NCBI GenBank assembly: GCA_903906425.1
Contig: CAIVKH010000342.1
Span: 16,091 to 80,090 of the forward strand
Direction of reading: 5' to 3'
Length of the DNA: 64,000 nucleotides
Source of the DNA: an uncultured bacterium
GTDB lineage: Bacteria; Verrucomicrobiota; Kiritimatiellia; CAIVKH01
Shown here piece after piece: positions 45,571 to 55,143 of this stretch (positions are counted from its first letter, which is position 1; each line of letters begins with the position of its first letter). A program made the translations under genes and the position numbers. The notes under the pieces are model-generated. The model saw nothing but the letters and a program-made list of their open reading frames with translations, did no database searches and was not told the DNA's origin.

Positions 45571-46794
45571 ATGAACTCCGCGCTGATTATTTTTTTGCTC
45601 ACCTATGCCGGTGTCGCCATCGGAGGAATTCCAGGGCTGGCGATTGACCGCACCGGCATCGCGCTGCTCGGCGCGATTGCGATGGTCGCCTTCGGCGGCG
45701 TCGGCGAACAGCAGGCGCTGATATCCATTGATCTGCCGACGATCCTTTTGCTTTTCAGCCTGATGGTGATTTCATCGCAGCTCGCCCTCGGCGGTTTTTA
45801 CACGAAGGTCGCGGAACTCCTCGCGCAAAGTCTGCAGAGGCCGCGGCGGTTTCTGTTCCAGATGATGATCGTGGTCGCCGGACTTTCGGCGGTGCTGACG
45901 AATGACGTGGTCTGCCTCGCGCTCGCGCCGCTGCTGGCCGTCGCGGTCCGCCGCGCGAAATTGAATCCGGTTCCATATCTGCTCGGCCTGGCCGCCGCCG
46001 CCAACATCGGCTCCGCAGCGACGATCATCGGAAATCCGCAAAATATTTTGATCGGGCAGTCCGGTCATCTGAATTTCGGAAAATTTCTCGCGTGGTGTTC
46101 CGTTCCGTCCATCGTTTCGCTTGCAGCCGCGTTCGCTCTGTTGCTCGGATTCTATCGCGGCAAACTGCAACTCGCGGATGGCGCGCCGCCGACGCCGGTC
46201 GCCGAACCAGGCCCGACCTACAACGCGCACCAGAGCCGCAAAGGAATTTTTGCGACGGTCGTCGTGATGGCGCTTTTCTTCACGCCAATCCCGCGCGAAG
46301 TCACCGCGCTTTGCGCCGCGGGATGGCTGCTGTGCAGCCGCCGCATGACCACGCGCTCGCTGCTCGGCGAAGTGGACTGGCATCTCATCACGCTTTTCTG
46401 CGGGCTGTTCATCGTCATCAAAGGATTTGAAACGACTGGCGCGCCGGCGCGACTTGTCCAGGCGCTGGCCGCGCACGGCTTCGCGCTGAACAATCCACTT
46501 TCGCTCACCGGCGTTTCGGTCGCGCTCAGCAACATCGTCAGCAACGTTCCGGCGACGATGCTGCTGACCAAGTTTCTCGATCCCGCACATTCGCTGCCGT
46601 GGTACGTCCTCGCCCTCACGAGCACCTTCGCCGGCAACCTGATCACGATCGGCAGCATTGCGAACCTGATCGTGATCGAGCAGGCGAAAGTTCAGGGCGT
46701 TCACATCGGCTTTCGCGAACACGCGCGCACCGGAATTCCGATCACGCTGGCATCGCTCGGCGCGACCGTCGTCTGGCTTTGGATTGCGGGCTGA
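45571..46794 (+). CDS. SLC13 / ArsB / NhaD-type ion transporter
   Basis: The product has 407 residues with 10-12 hydrophobic segments. The duplicated loop motif is visible as LTNDVVCLALAPLLAVAV with NIGSAATIIGNPQNILIG, and again near the end (LSNIVSNVPATMLLTKFL, GNLITIGSIANLIV). This is the ion-transporter superfamily of citrate, arsenite and Na+/H+ carriers; the substrate cannot be chosen. The ATG at 45571 follows a weak ribosome site; an in-frame TTG lies 18 bases earlier. It ends 6 bases from the convergent hydrolase. Confidence 0.88.
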   Translation: MNSALIIFLLTYAGVAIGGIPGLAIDRTGIALLGAIAMVAFGGVGEQQALISIDLPTILLLFSLMVISSQLALGGFYTKVAELLAQSLQRPRRFLFQMMIVVAGLSAVLTNDVVCLALAPLLAVAVRRAKLNPVPYLLGLAAAANIGSAATIIGNPQNILIGQSGHLNFGKFLAWCSVPSIVSLAAAFALLLGFYRGKLQLADGAPPTPVAEPGPTYNAHQSRKGIFATVVVMALFFTPIPREVTALCAAGWLLCSRRMTTRSLLGEVDWHLITLFCGLFIVIKGFETTGAPARLVQALAAHGFALNNPLSLTGVSVALSNIVSNVPATMLLTKFLDPAHSLPWYVLALTSTFAGNLITIGSIANLIVIEQAKVQGVHIGFREHARTGIPITLASLGATVVWLWIAG

Positions 46795-46800
46795 TCGCCT

Positions 46801-47742
46801 CTAATTCTTGCCGGGGATTTTTTCTTCGAAGGTGGCGGCGTCGCCGAGGGCTTTTGAATAGCCACCGTTCTGCAGCCAGGCTTTGGCCTGCGCATCGTCG
46901 CGCAAATAGGCATTCCAAAACGCAAGCGTTCCTTCCCGAATGAGCCGGTGATTGTGCTCGTCGGACGACTGGCTGCCGAAGCCTTCGCGTCCCGAGAACA
47001 GCATGTGTTTTCCGCCGTTGAAAACAACGAGGTACGAATCCGCCGCATGCGAATGATCGAACGGAGTACGGCGGTCCTCGGCTTTCTGCGGCCGGCCGAC
47101 CGGGCTGGTGTCCTGTGTGCCGGTCATGTGCAGCACCGGAATTTTCACGCCGCTCATCGTGGCGTCGGTGACGGGATTCGGCGTCGGCGTGCTCATGGCG
47201 ATGGCCGCCTCGACGCGCGGATCGCGAAAAACCGCGCCCGCGCCGGCGACCGCCATCGTTGTGTAGGCCCCGAACGAATGGCCGGCCACGCCGATGCGGT
47301 TCGTGTCGATGTGGCCGCGCAGCGCCGCGTTGGTTTCGAGCGACGCGAGTTGGCCGATCGCGAAGCTGATGTCGCGCGGCCGGTCCAGCGCGTTCTTCGG
47401 ATTCAGCGCGGATTCGTTCATCGCCTTCATGACATTCGCCGGGCCGCCGGTGCCGCGCCACACCGCCTCGTCGCTGCCGATGTGCTGGACGTGGATGACG
47501 ACGTAGCCGTTCGACGCCCAGAAGCTGCCGAGATAGGCATAGCCCTCGCGCGATCCGCCGAGGCCGTGCGAAAAAAATATGACCGGGCAGCGGCCCGTCG
47601 GATTTTGCGGCGCATAAATTTTGTACGGAATTTCGCGCGATCGCGCCGCGTCGGTCCACGAACCCTCGGTGGTGAAAATGGAATTTGCGGCCCACGCGGG
47701 CAGCGCCAGAAAAAACAGGAGCCAGATTTTTGTTTTCGACAT
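46801..47742 (-). CDS. exported alpha/beta-hydrolase (PAF-acetylhydrolase-like)
   Basis: The product has 313 residues with a signal peptide (MSKTKIWLLFFLALPAWAA). The nucleophile elbow GHSFGAY carries Ser156, and PVIFFSHGLGGSREGYAY provides the oxyanion loop. The acid is probably in LHMTGTQDTSP. NPKNALDRPRDISFAI is shared with platelet-activating-factor acetylhydrolase and chlorophyllase-like esterases. It should hydrolyse esters in the periplasm. Single minus-strand gene downstream of a four-unit repeat cluster. Confidence 0.82.
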   Translation of the reverse strand: MSKTKIWLLFFLALPAWAANSIFTTEGSWTDAARSREIPYKIYAPQNPTGRCPVIFFSHGLGGSREGYAYLGSFWASNGYVVIHVQHIGSDEAVWRGTGGPANVMKAMNESALNPKNALDRPRDISFAIGQLASLETNAALRGHIDTNRIGVAGHSFGAYTTMAVAGAGAVFRDPRVEAAIAMSTPTPNPVTDATMSGVKIPVLHMTGTQDTSPVGRPQKAEDRRTPFDHSHAADSYLVVFNGGKHMLFSGREGFGSQSSDEHNHRLIREGTLAFWNAYLRDDAQAKAWLQNGGYSKALGDAATFEEKIPGKN

Positions 47743-47783
47743 GCCGTCAAGAACGGTGCGCCGGTCACAATATTTTCGCCGGC

Positions 47784-47894
47784 TTCCAATGATTGGAACT
47801 TTGCGGCGGCGTTTCTTCCAATCATTGGAAGTTCAGCGCGGAAAATTTTCCAATGATTGGAAGTGAGCGCGACGGGAGTTTCCAATCATTGGAA
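47784..47894. repeat. phased palindrome cluster 16 (4 exact units)
   Basis: Units at 47784-47798 (G), 47816-47830 (C), 47848-47862 (G) and 47880-47894 (C), all exact, spacing 32, 32 and 32. The most regular array of the window: perfect alternation of the centre base over four units. Between two minus-strand genes. Confidence 0.98.
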
Positions 47895-47934
47895 AAATGC
47901 GCGAACGGGGAGAATTTCTTCCGGCGAGGGCGGT

Positions 47935-48981
47935 TCATTTTCCGGCGGCGGCGGGGAGCGGGAGGCCGGCGCGGCGCGGCGGTGGTTCTTCGAAATGGCC
48001 GTTGCGCCAGCAGAAAACGCGGCCGTCTTCGCGGCTGATGAGAAACTGGTCGTGCGAAATGGCGACGAGGCCTTCGGCCTGCACGAGGAAGTTCGGGATG
48101 CCAACGATCGAGAAAAGGAATTGGAGATTGTCCCGGCCGATGACGGTTTCCGCCGCGGGCGATTTCGCGGCCTTCGTGAATTCGGCGACGGGCAGGCAGA
48201 AGACGCCGTAGTAGGTGAGGAGATAGACGTTGGTGCCGCACATCGAGGCGTCGGTGACGAGGGAAATCGGAATCTGCGCGGTTCCCTTTTGCGCGGTCTG
48301 CGAGAGCACGCCGATCTGCCGCGCGGGGATTCTCGCGGTGATGGCGTTGGAGGGCACGGACGCGAGGTTGACCTGATAGATTCGCGGCGTATCGAGCACG
48401 GTCTTTTCGATGAGGAAAAGCGAGCCGTCGAACACGATGCTCGCCTCGACGTCGGGGCCCCAGCGTTCCGGCGAATCCGCGTCCGGGGTTTTTGTCGCGG
48501 GCGGGTGGGGCGGATAATCAACGGTGATGCGGCGCAGCACGGGCAGGGGCCGCGTCGGGTCGCGGGGATTTATTTTGTAGGAGACGATGAAGTGACGGTC
48601 GAAATTGTTGCCGCCGCCATCAACGATCCAGAGGTTGCCGTCGGGATCGGGCGAGAGCGATTCCCAGTCGGCGTTTTCAACCGGCTGCCCGCCGGCGCGG
48701 CCGGCGAGCTGGATGCGCTCGGTTTTCAGGCTGACCATGTCGGTGCGGCCGAGCACGGTTCCGGTTCCACTGTCGCCATGCGACCAGTAGCTGACGGCGC
48801 CGTTGGTGTCCGTGACCAGCGCGGCGCCGGAGGCTTCGCTGACGGCGGGATAGACGCGGAAAAGGCAGTGAACGCCGAATGCGCGATCGGGAAGATCGTC
48901 ATACCGGCCGGCGGCGGGCAATTCCGCGCCGCGCAAAATCTGGATCGCCACGAGGAGACCGGCGGAGAGGACGCGCTTCAC
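47935..48981 (-). CDS. exported beta-propeller-like protein
   Basis: The product has 348 residues with a signal peptide (KRVLSAGLLVAIQILRGAELPA). Repeated beta-strand units with WESLSPDPDGNLWIVDGGG, ALVTDTNGAVSYW and SREDGRVFCWRNGHFE suggest a six- or seven-bladed propeller. No catalytic motif was found. The GTG at 48981 has GGGGA upstream and begins one base after the stop of the 885-residue gene, so the two are co-expressed and may work together. Function unknown. Confidence 0.65.
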   Translation of the reverse strand: MKRVLSAGLLVAIQILRGAELPAAGRYDDLPDRAFGVHCLFRVYPAVSEASGAALVTDTNGAVSYWSHGDSGTGTVLGRTDMVSLKTERIQLAGRAGGQPVENADWESLSPDPDGNLWIVDGGGNNFDRHFIVSYKINPRDPTRPLPVLRRITVDYPPHPPATKTPDADSPERWGPDVEASIVFDGSLFLIEKTVLDTPRIYQVNLASVPSNAITARIPARQIGVLSQTAQKGTAQIPISLVTDASMCGTNVYLLTYYGVFCLPVAEFTKAAKSPAAETVIGRDNLQFLFSIVGIPNFLVQAEGLVAISHDQFLISREDGRVFCWRNGHFEEPPPRRAGLPLPAAAGK

Positions 48982-48982
48982 G

Positions 48983-51640
48983 TCAGTAGTCCCCGTAGCA
49001 TTTCCAGATTTCCTGGAGGTCGGGCAGAATCGCATCCACGCTGGAATCCACCGAAGAACCGGCGTGGAATTTTTCCTCGCGCATCATGTCGGCTTCGGTC
49101 AGCCGCGGGTATTGCCAGATGACCGGGAAGATTTCGGTGACGACGAGATGATCCCACTCCGCCTTGTTGCGCACGAAGGAGGTCAAAAATGTGAGCGTCG
49201 CGAAATTATTGTTGGGATGCTGCGCGACGGCGTCGCGCCAGTCCTGTGTCTGACGCAGCCAGCGCCCGAATTTCTCCGTCAGCGCCACGCGCTGTTTCAA
49301 AACATCGCGCGCCTCGTCGCGGTTCCTGATGCCGAGCGCGGCCCACGACGACTCGTCCGGCTGCGTGAGCTGCTTCGCCGCCTCGTCGCGTGCGTTGCGG
49401 AGTTTCGCCTCGATGGAGGCCAGCAGCGTTTCGACTTTTGCGCCGTCGAAAGCGGAGGACGAAAAATTCGAGAGGTCGAGTTTCGCGGCCAGCAGTTCGG
49501 AATAGGCCAGCCGCAACTCCGCCATTTGCGTTGCGACGGTCGAGTCGCCGCTGTGGGCCAGGGGCGCGTTCAGCAGCGCATCCCTCAATTCATTCATCTT
49601 TGTGTCGAGGCCAGCGGAGGCCTCCTGCGTGTTCGCGCCGGTGCGGATGCATTCCAGATAGCGGTCGGTCATGCTTGCCACTTCCGCGATGCTCATCACC
49701 GCCGCCTCGTTTTTCTGGAACAACGGCCGACGCACGGCGTCGTAGGCATTCGAGTGCGCGTCGTAGTCATCGAGCCGGTGCGACCAGTCCGTGAAGCCGC
49801 CCATGCGCGTCTCGAAGGCGGAGGTCGTGTAATAGTGGAACATCGCCGCGTCGCCCGCGGCCTGGCGGAGCGTGGTGAAGACGACGTATGGATCCACGCC
49901 CGGCACTTGCATGGCGTAGTAGAGCGTCGGCAGTCGCGCGCGGATGACCTCCTCGAGTTCGTTGGCCGTGTCCTGGCCCTCCTGCGTGAAGGGCAGGATC
50001 AGGAAATTCTGGACCATTGAGACGAGCATGTTGACCTCGCCCGCGTATCCGCTGGCGCGGTGAAACGCCAGCAGTTCGTTGAGCTGTCCGACATCCGTCT
50101 GGAACATGTCGAGCCGCCGCGCGGCCCGCGCCTCGCGGTTCTCCTCCAGATACTGCCACGTTTCCTTCTGGGCCTGGATGGTGTCCCGGTCATAGGGAAT
50201 GCCGTCGTTCACACGATTCCACGCCAGGCCATAAAAAAGCATGAGCCGGTCCCGCATCTCCATCAGCGATGCCGTCACCGTCGCCTCGGCCGATGTGGTT
50301 ACAACGCCGCCGGAAACCGTGTCGGACCACGGCACGGCGCGATGCGCGCCGCCGGCCGCATTCATCAAGATCTCCGGCGGAATGACGCCAAGTGCTGCGC
50401 CGGGACTGACCGCCGCCCGCGCCGCGGAAACGTCCGCGGCGAAGTGCGGCGATGTTTCGCTCGGAAAAACGAACGCGGGCGAGATGAACGATTCGATGAC
50501 CAGCGGTTGCGTGGCCGAGAGCAGGCAGCGCCGCGGGATGCGCAGGACGATGCCGTCGGCCTCCGCGGTCATGGCCACGTCCCACTTCTTCCCCCGCGCG
50601 TCCAGCGCGACCGCATGCCGCATCAAGTAATCCTGTCCCCGCAGTCCGGTTCCGAAATGAAAAGCCTCGGAGGTCACGCCCGAAAAAAGCACGTCCTGAA
50701 AACCCGCATTGATGCACAGGTCGCCATCGGCCGGCATGGGCCGCTGCAGCGCCCACGACACCACCAACCCCTCGCCGCGGGCCTCGACACGCTCGACAAT
50801 TCCGGCATTCGAATTCAGCAGAGCCTCCGCCGTATTGCACAGCGCATATTTTTCCCCCGGCGCCTTCGTCCCGCCAAACAACACCTTGCCGCCTGCGTTC
50901 ACGCCAAGCGTCCGGAAACCGGTTTCCCATCCGCCATCCGCCGGTCCCGTCACGCCGGCTCGGGCCATCTGCGCGGCGGGCGTCGTCAGCTTGAAGCCAT
51001 CGGCGTCGAAGGCCGCGGAATAGTTTCTCGAACTGACGACCAGGTTCGATCCTTCCCTTCGGATCGTGTGGGAAACGGAATCCATCACATCGTCCATGCT
51101 GCGCGCACGCCTTGCGCCGCGGCCATCGATGGCTGCGGCCGCCGCCGGCCAGTCCGGCATGAACCCGCGCCAGAACTCGCGGCCATACGGCACCGCCCAC
51201 GCCGGCTGGTCTTCGATGCGCGTAATCAGACGAATGGAGCCTCCGTTTCGCGATGACGAATCATCTTCATCGTTCACCGCCGAAATTCCCCGGCTGTCGT
51301 CGCCGTCGCCCGCGCCGCCACCGGAGGTCCTCGCTCCAGACATGCGCCGGCCGCCGCCGGGCGACGTCCCGTTGCCGCGCACGCCCACGATCGCATACAA
51401 CGATGTCACCGTCGTGCCGTTCACGAAATAAAGCGACTCGCACGTGCCCACGATCACCGGCTCATCGCCAGCGACAGCGCCCAGCTCGTCGCCGGCCTGG
51501 TCGGCCAAGGCGGGCTGGAATCGGCCGGCGGATTTGAAGTGGGGCACAATCGATGCGCTCATGACGCACAGGAGCGACATGACAACCGCGAACTCTGTCG
51601 CGCCAAACTCCGGCCTCCACAATCTGACGGGCTCGCCCAT
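48983..51640 (-). CDS. large exported protein with TadE-like N-terminal segment
   Basis: The product has 885 residues of no family I recognise. Near the N-terminus FGATEFAVVMSLLCVMSA resembles the hydrophobic segment of TadE/TadF pseudopilins ('AxxEFAxxxPLL'), with a Glu next to the hydrophobic run. The next 100 residues are disordered and rich in Gly, Ser and Asp. The rest is a mixed alpha/beta region followed by a helical C-terminal third (about 600-830). It overlaps nothing and is followed after one base by a beta-propeller gene. GGGGGG precedes the ATG. A surface or pilus-associated role is a guess. Confidence 0.6.
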   Translation of the reverse strand: MGEPVRLWRPEFGATEFAVVMSLLCVMSASIVPHFKSAGRFQPALADQAGDELGAVAGDEPVIVGTCESLYFVNGTTVTSLYAIVGVRGNGTSPGGGRRMSGARTSGGGAGDGDDSRGISAVNDEDDSSSRNGGSIRLITRIEDQPAWAVPYGREFWRGFMPDWPAAAAAIDGRGARRARSMDDVMDSVSHTIRREGSNLVVSSRNYSAAFDADGFKLTTPAAQMARAGVTGPADGGWETGFRTLGVNAGGKVLFGGTKAPGEKYALCNTAEALLNSNAGIVERVEARGEGLVVSWALQRPMPADGDLCINAGFQDVLFSGVTSEAFHFGTGLRGQDYLMRHAVALDARGKKWDVAMTAEADGIVLRIPRRCLLSATQPLVIESFISPAFVFPSETSPHFAADVSAARAAVSPGAALGVIPPEILMNAAGGAHRAVPWSDTVSGGVVTTSAEATVTASLMEMRDRLMLFYGLAWNRVNDGIPYDRDTIQAQKETWQYLEENREARAARRLDMFQTDVGQLNELLAFHRASGYAGEVNMLVSMVQNFLILPFTQEGQDTANELEEVIRARLPTLYYAMQVPGVDPYVVFTTLRQAAGDAAMFHYYTTSAFETRMGGFTDWSHRLDDYDAHSNAYDAVRRPLFQKNEAAVMSIAEVASMTDRYLECIRTGANTQEASAGLDTKMNELRDALLNAPLAHSGDSTVATQMAELRLAYSELLAAKLDLSNFSSSAFDGAKVETLLASIEAKLRNARDEAAKQLTQPDESSWAALGIRNRDEARDVLKQRVALTEKFGRWLRQTQDWRDAVAQHPNNNFATLTFLTSFVRNKAEWDHLVVTEIFPVIWQYPRLTEADMMREEKFHAGSSVDSSVDAILPDLQEIWKCYGDY

Positions 51641-51785
51641 CCATCCCCCCGTTCTTCGTATTCACCGCGACCTGCCGATCACTCATCGAAGAAACAAACC
51701 AAACGTTCTCATCCGCCCCCGCGCCCCTTTCCATCTGGCGGCAGTCTACGTCAGACCCTCCGCCCTGTAAAACCCCAACCCTGGC

Positions 51786-51833
51786 TTCCAATGATTGGAA
51801 AAAAGCGCAGCCGCACTTTTCCAATCATTGGAA
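51786..51833. repeat. phased palindrome cluster 17 (2 units)
   Basis: Units at 51786-51800 (G-centred) and 51819-51833 (C-centred), both exact, spacing 33. The only cluster with two exact units at 33. Between two minus-strand genes. Confidence 0.97.
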
Positions 51834-51861
51834 ATGCGGCGGGCAAAGAAGAAAAATCGGC

Positions 51862-53481
51862 CTACCGCTGGAGCTGCGTGGAGGCGTGAACGTCGAACAG
51901 CAGCTTGTTGCACTTCTGGATCAGCGCGTCCACGTCGTATTTTTTTGGCGCACGGTCCTTGCACTTTTCGAAATATTCCAGCGCGATCTTCAGGTTCGCC
52001 TCGCACCGCTTCAGCACGGCGGGATTTTCGCGGGTGTCCTGATAATTGCCGTAGGCGATCAGAGCATTGTTGTACATCGCGGCGGCGCGCTGATACTCGG
52101 CGTCGTCCCACGACATGTTCGCCTTGTTCTGCACGACCTTGAGTTGGTTGCTGGTGTATTGCACCGGCACATAGGTTCCCACCGGCGTCGCCGTCGCCGG
52201 ATTCAGCGCGCCGGGATTCGCGGCCGCGCCCGGCGTCGCCGGCTGGACGTCGCTGTCCTGTCCGGCCTGGTGGATGACGCTGTGCATCGGATCGTCCACC
52301 GAAATCGCGTCCGTCTTTTTCTGCGTCGGCTCCGGATGGTTCATGCGGTTGATCAGCCAGTAGGCCAGAACCGCCACGCCGGCAAAAATCGCCACCTGCA
52401 GGATGATGTTGCCCGGCTTGACCGGTGTGGCCTGGTGCTTGTCCATCACCTTGCTCAGCTTCGCGCGCATCTTCGTCGGATCAACCGCGATGTTCGGCGA
52501 CTCTTCCTCGAAAATTTCCGGCTCGGGCTGGCGCGCGGCGGGCACCGGCTGCGGTTCGGATTGCGGCGGCGGCGCAGCGCGCGCCGGTTCGGGCGCCGGC
52601 GCCTGCTGGCGCGCGGCACAGCGGACGACGGTGCTCTGCCCGTGCTCCGGCAGCGGCGGCAGCGGCAGGTTCCCGTTGGTCACCCTGTCAATGTCGTCGA
52701 TCACTTCCGACCACGACGCGTAACGGTCGCCGCGATTGCGCACCATCATCTTCTCGATGAGCCACGCCACATTCGCGGGAACCGACGGATTGATCTCCAT
52801 CGCGTCGTGCAAATACTGGCTGATGTGCATGTCCATCGCCGCCGCACCCGTCGCGCCGGCAAACGGCATCACGCCGGTGACCATGTGATAAAGCGTCGCG
52901 CCGAGCGAGTAGATGTCGGAGCGATAGTCCAGCTCGATGCCGCCTTGCGCCTGCTCCGGCGAGACATAATTCGGTGTGCCGATCACATCGCGCTCGGGGT
53001 GGCCTTCGCGATGGCTGATGATGCGCGCGAGACCCAGGTCGGCGACTTTCACCACGCCGTATTTTTCGATCAGGATATTGTCCGGCTTGATGTCGCAGTG
53101 CGTGATTTGCGCGCGGCTCCACGCGTGTTTCAGCGCCACCGCGACGGACTCGGCCACCGCGAGCGCCTCCATGGATTCGAGCTTGCCCTTGCGCGCGATG
53201 ACATCGCCGAGGCTCTGGCCCTCGACATATTCCATCGCGAAATACGGCACGCCGCCGACTTCGCCGGCATCGAAGACCTGCACAATATTGCGATGGCTGA
53301 GCTTCGCCGCGGCGAGGCCCTCCGTGTGGAACCGCTCCATCCCCTCGGGATCAGACGCCGTCGCATGGTTCAGAATTTTGAGCGCCACGGGCCGGTCCAG
53401 CGCAATTTGCCGCGCCTTCCACACCGTCGCCGTGCCGCCCTCGCCGAGTTTTTCCAGAATTTCGTAGCCGGGAATTTCCAT
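51862..53481 (-). CDS. membrane-anchored Ser/Thr protein kinase (non-RD type)
   Basis: The product has 539 residues. The kinase domain spans about 6-275 with GEGGTATVWKA loop, Lys35, catalytic His128-Cys129-Asp130 (HCD in place of HRD), Asn135 and Asp148-Leu149-Gly150 in place of DFG. All chemical residues are therefore present, but activation-loop control should differ from the usual RD kinases. A proline-rich linker (about 285-330) and one membrane segment (about 365-385, VAIFAGVAVLAYWLI) precede a tetratricopeptide-like external end. Upstream lies the HAF-repeat gene. No substrate evident. Confidence 0.88.
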   Translation of the reverse strand: MEIPGYEILEKLGEGGTATVWKARQIALDRPVALKILNHATASDPEGMERFHTEGLAAAKLSHRNIVQVFDAGEVGGVPYFAMEYVEGQSLGDVIARKGKLESMEALAVAESVAVALKHAWSRAQITHCDIKPDNILIEKYGVVKVADLGLARIISHREGHPERDVIGTPNYVSPEQAQGGIELDYRSDIYSLGATLYHMVTGVMPFAGATGAAAMDMHISQYLHDAMEINPSVPANVAWLIEKMMVRNRGDRYASWSEVIDDIDRVTNGNLPLPPLPEHGQSTVVRCAARQQAPAPEPARAAPPPQSEPQPVPAARQPEPEIFEEESPNIAVDPTKMRAKLSKVMDKHQATPVKPGNIILQVAIFAGVAVLAYWLINRMNHPEPTQKKTDAISVDDPMHSVIHQAGQDSDVQPATPGAAANPGALNPATATPVGTYVPVQYTSNQLKVVQNKANMSWDDAEYQRAAAMYNNALIAYGNYQDTRENPAVLKRCEANLKIALEYFEKCKDRAPKKYDVDALIQKCNKLLFDVHASTQLQR

Positions 53482-53503
53482 AAGAATTGCGGAAAGTACC
53501 CGC

Positions 53504-55129
53504 TCAATGCGAAGTCGGCAAGCCCGCGCGCACGACCGGCGATGTCACCGTGCAGCCGCTGTCGTCCGTGGCCTCGGCGCGGATTTCAACCGTCCCGTTG
53601 GTCGGCGCCATCCAGGACACCGCGACGTAGCCGGTGTTGTTCGACGCCGTCAGCATTTTGCCGTCCACAAAAAGCCGCAGCCCCGTGATCCGGTTGTCCG
53701 CTGCGTCCGCCGCCGCCGCGATTTCGTTGGTCTCGCCGGGCACGAGTTTTTCTTTCGGGCCGGGATGAACGATCCACACCTCCGGCGGCCGCCGCGGCAT
53801 CGCCACGCGAATCCTCGCCGGTCGCGACCGGTGGACTTCGCTCGCCGGCGTGACGGCCATCGCGGAAAGATCGTAGTCGCCCGCCGCGACATTTTGCCAC
53901 GCGAACGCAAACGGCTCGTTCGTGGCGATGCCGACGGTCTCGCCGTTCGCCTGGAAAATAATCCGTTTCACTCCGGCCTCCGTCTTCGCGGTCGCGGAAA
54001 GTTGGATGTTTGCCGGTTCGACAAAGACCGTGCCATTCGTCGGCCCGGTCATCGTGACGGAAATTGAATTCGTGTGCGGGCCGGCCTGCGGCGTCAGCAG
54101 CACCGCGTGCTCGCGCCCGTTCTTCACGCCGTAGCCGGCGATCTCGCCGCGGTTGTTGATGCCGAACGCCTCGATCAAAATCCAGTCGTCGTCATCCGTC
54201 AGATCGTTCAAGTCGAACATCTCCCCGCCGTGCCACAAAAACGCGCGGTCATCGTCGCCTGCGCCGTTGAAAAAAACGCCGACGACATCGTTGCTGTCGT
54301 TGATGCCGTTCGCGCTGCTGTAGGCATTGTTCATCGTGTCCAGATCCGTCACGCCGTCCGCGCCGAAGCGCATCGCGTGAATCCGACCCGCGGCGATTTC
54401 CGCGAAGCCCGCTGCCACGCCGCCGCCGTTGACCGCTTGCGCGGAACTGCTGCCGGAAAATTTCGGCGATGAAAATATCTTCAGCGCCGCGTTCGATTCG
54501 CCGCCGCGCACGAACGCGACGCTCGAAAACTGGTCCGACGGCGACGCCGCCATCTGCCCGGCCATCAGCCCGGCCTCGTTCACCGCCCGCGCCGCGCTGA
54601 ACGCCGCGCCGTTGGTCACGATTTCCGCGACCGCGTTCATTTCCCACCGCAGCGCGCGGCTACCGCTTTCCGTCTCGCCCGCGCCAACGATCACGCCGAA
54701 ATGATTGATCGCGCTGGCATACGCGCTGTCCACGCCGGCCGGCCGCGCGAGGTTCGTCATGCCTGCGTCGCTGCTCCAGCGAAACGCCACGCTCACGCCG
54801 CTGAAAATTTCGCCCTCGCCGACGACAACGCCGCGATCGTTGATCCCGTGCGCGCGGCTGAAGCGCCCGCCGGGCGTGCCGAGATCTTTCATGCCGTCCT
54901 TGGCCGTCCAGAAAAACGCGTGCAGCTCGCCGCCCTTCGTCTCCGCCTCGCCCGCGACCGCGCCGTCATCGCCGATGGCCCGCGCGCGGCTCGTCTTCCC
55001 GCCGAGCGTGCCGAGGTCGGCGATTTTGTAGGCCGGCTGCGCAGCCGCGCCGAGCGCGGCGATGACCGCGATCGCGGCGAAAAAGATTTTTTTCCAATGT
55101 CTGGAAGTTTGCGCGACGAAGATTTCCAA
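53504..55129 (-). CDS. secreted HAF-repeat protein with Ig-like tail; start codon within a palindrome unit
   Basis: The product has 541 residues. HAF-type repeats run from about 40 to 330 (KIADLGTLGG, ARAIGDDGAVAGEAET, HAFFWTAKDGMKDLGT, GINDRGVVVGEG). Two Ig-like domains follow (TMTGPTNGTVFVEPANI, SWMAPTNGTVEI). The signal peptide core IFFAAIAVIAALGAAA has no ATG, GTG or TTG ahead of it except a TTG at 55129-55127, inside the palindrome unit 55124-55138. The n-region then translates the rest of this unit, the spacer and the decayed unit at 55092. This is the only real gene that seems to read into a repeat cluster. An ATC or ATT start closer to the signal core cannot be excluded. Confidence 0.75.
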   Translation of the reverse strand: MEIFVAQTSRHWKKIFFAAIAVIAALGAAAQPAYKIADLGTLGGKTSRARAIGDDGAVAGEAETKGGELHAFFWTAKDGMKDLGTPGGRFSRAHGINDRGVVVGEGEIFSGVSVAFRWSSDAGMTNLARPAGVDSAYASAINHFGVIVGAGETESGSRALRWEMNAVAEIVTNGAAFSAARAVNEAGLMAGQMAASPSDQFSSVAFVRGGESNAALKIFSSPKFSGSSSAQAVNGGGVAAGFAEIAAGRIHAMRFGADGVTDLDTMNNAYSSANGINDSNDVVGVFFNGAGDDDRAFLWHGGEMFDLNDLTDDDDWILIEAFGINNRGEIAGYGVKNGREHAVLLTPQAGPHTNSISVTMTGPTNGTVFVEPANIQLSATAKTEAGVKRIIFQANGETVGIATNEPFAFAWQNVAAGDYDLSAMAVTPASEVHRSRPARIRVAMPRRPPEVWIVHPGPKEKLVPGETNEIAAAADAADNRITGLRLFVDGKMLTASNNTGYVAVSWMAPTNGTVEIRAEATDDSGCTVTSPVVRAGLPTSH

Positions 55130-55138
55130 TGATTGGAA
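55092..55138. repeat. phased palindrome cluster 18 (2 units, one decayed inside a CDS)
   Basis: Units at 55092-55106 (TTCCAATGTCTGGAA, two changes) and 55124-55138 (exact, G-centred), spacing 32. The decayed copy lies in the predicted signal-peptide coding region of the HAF gene. Confidence 0.93.
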
Positions 55139-55143
55139 ATTAC

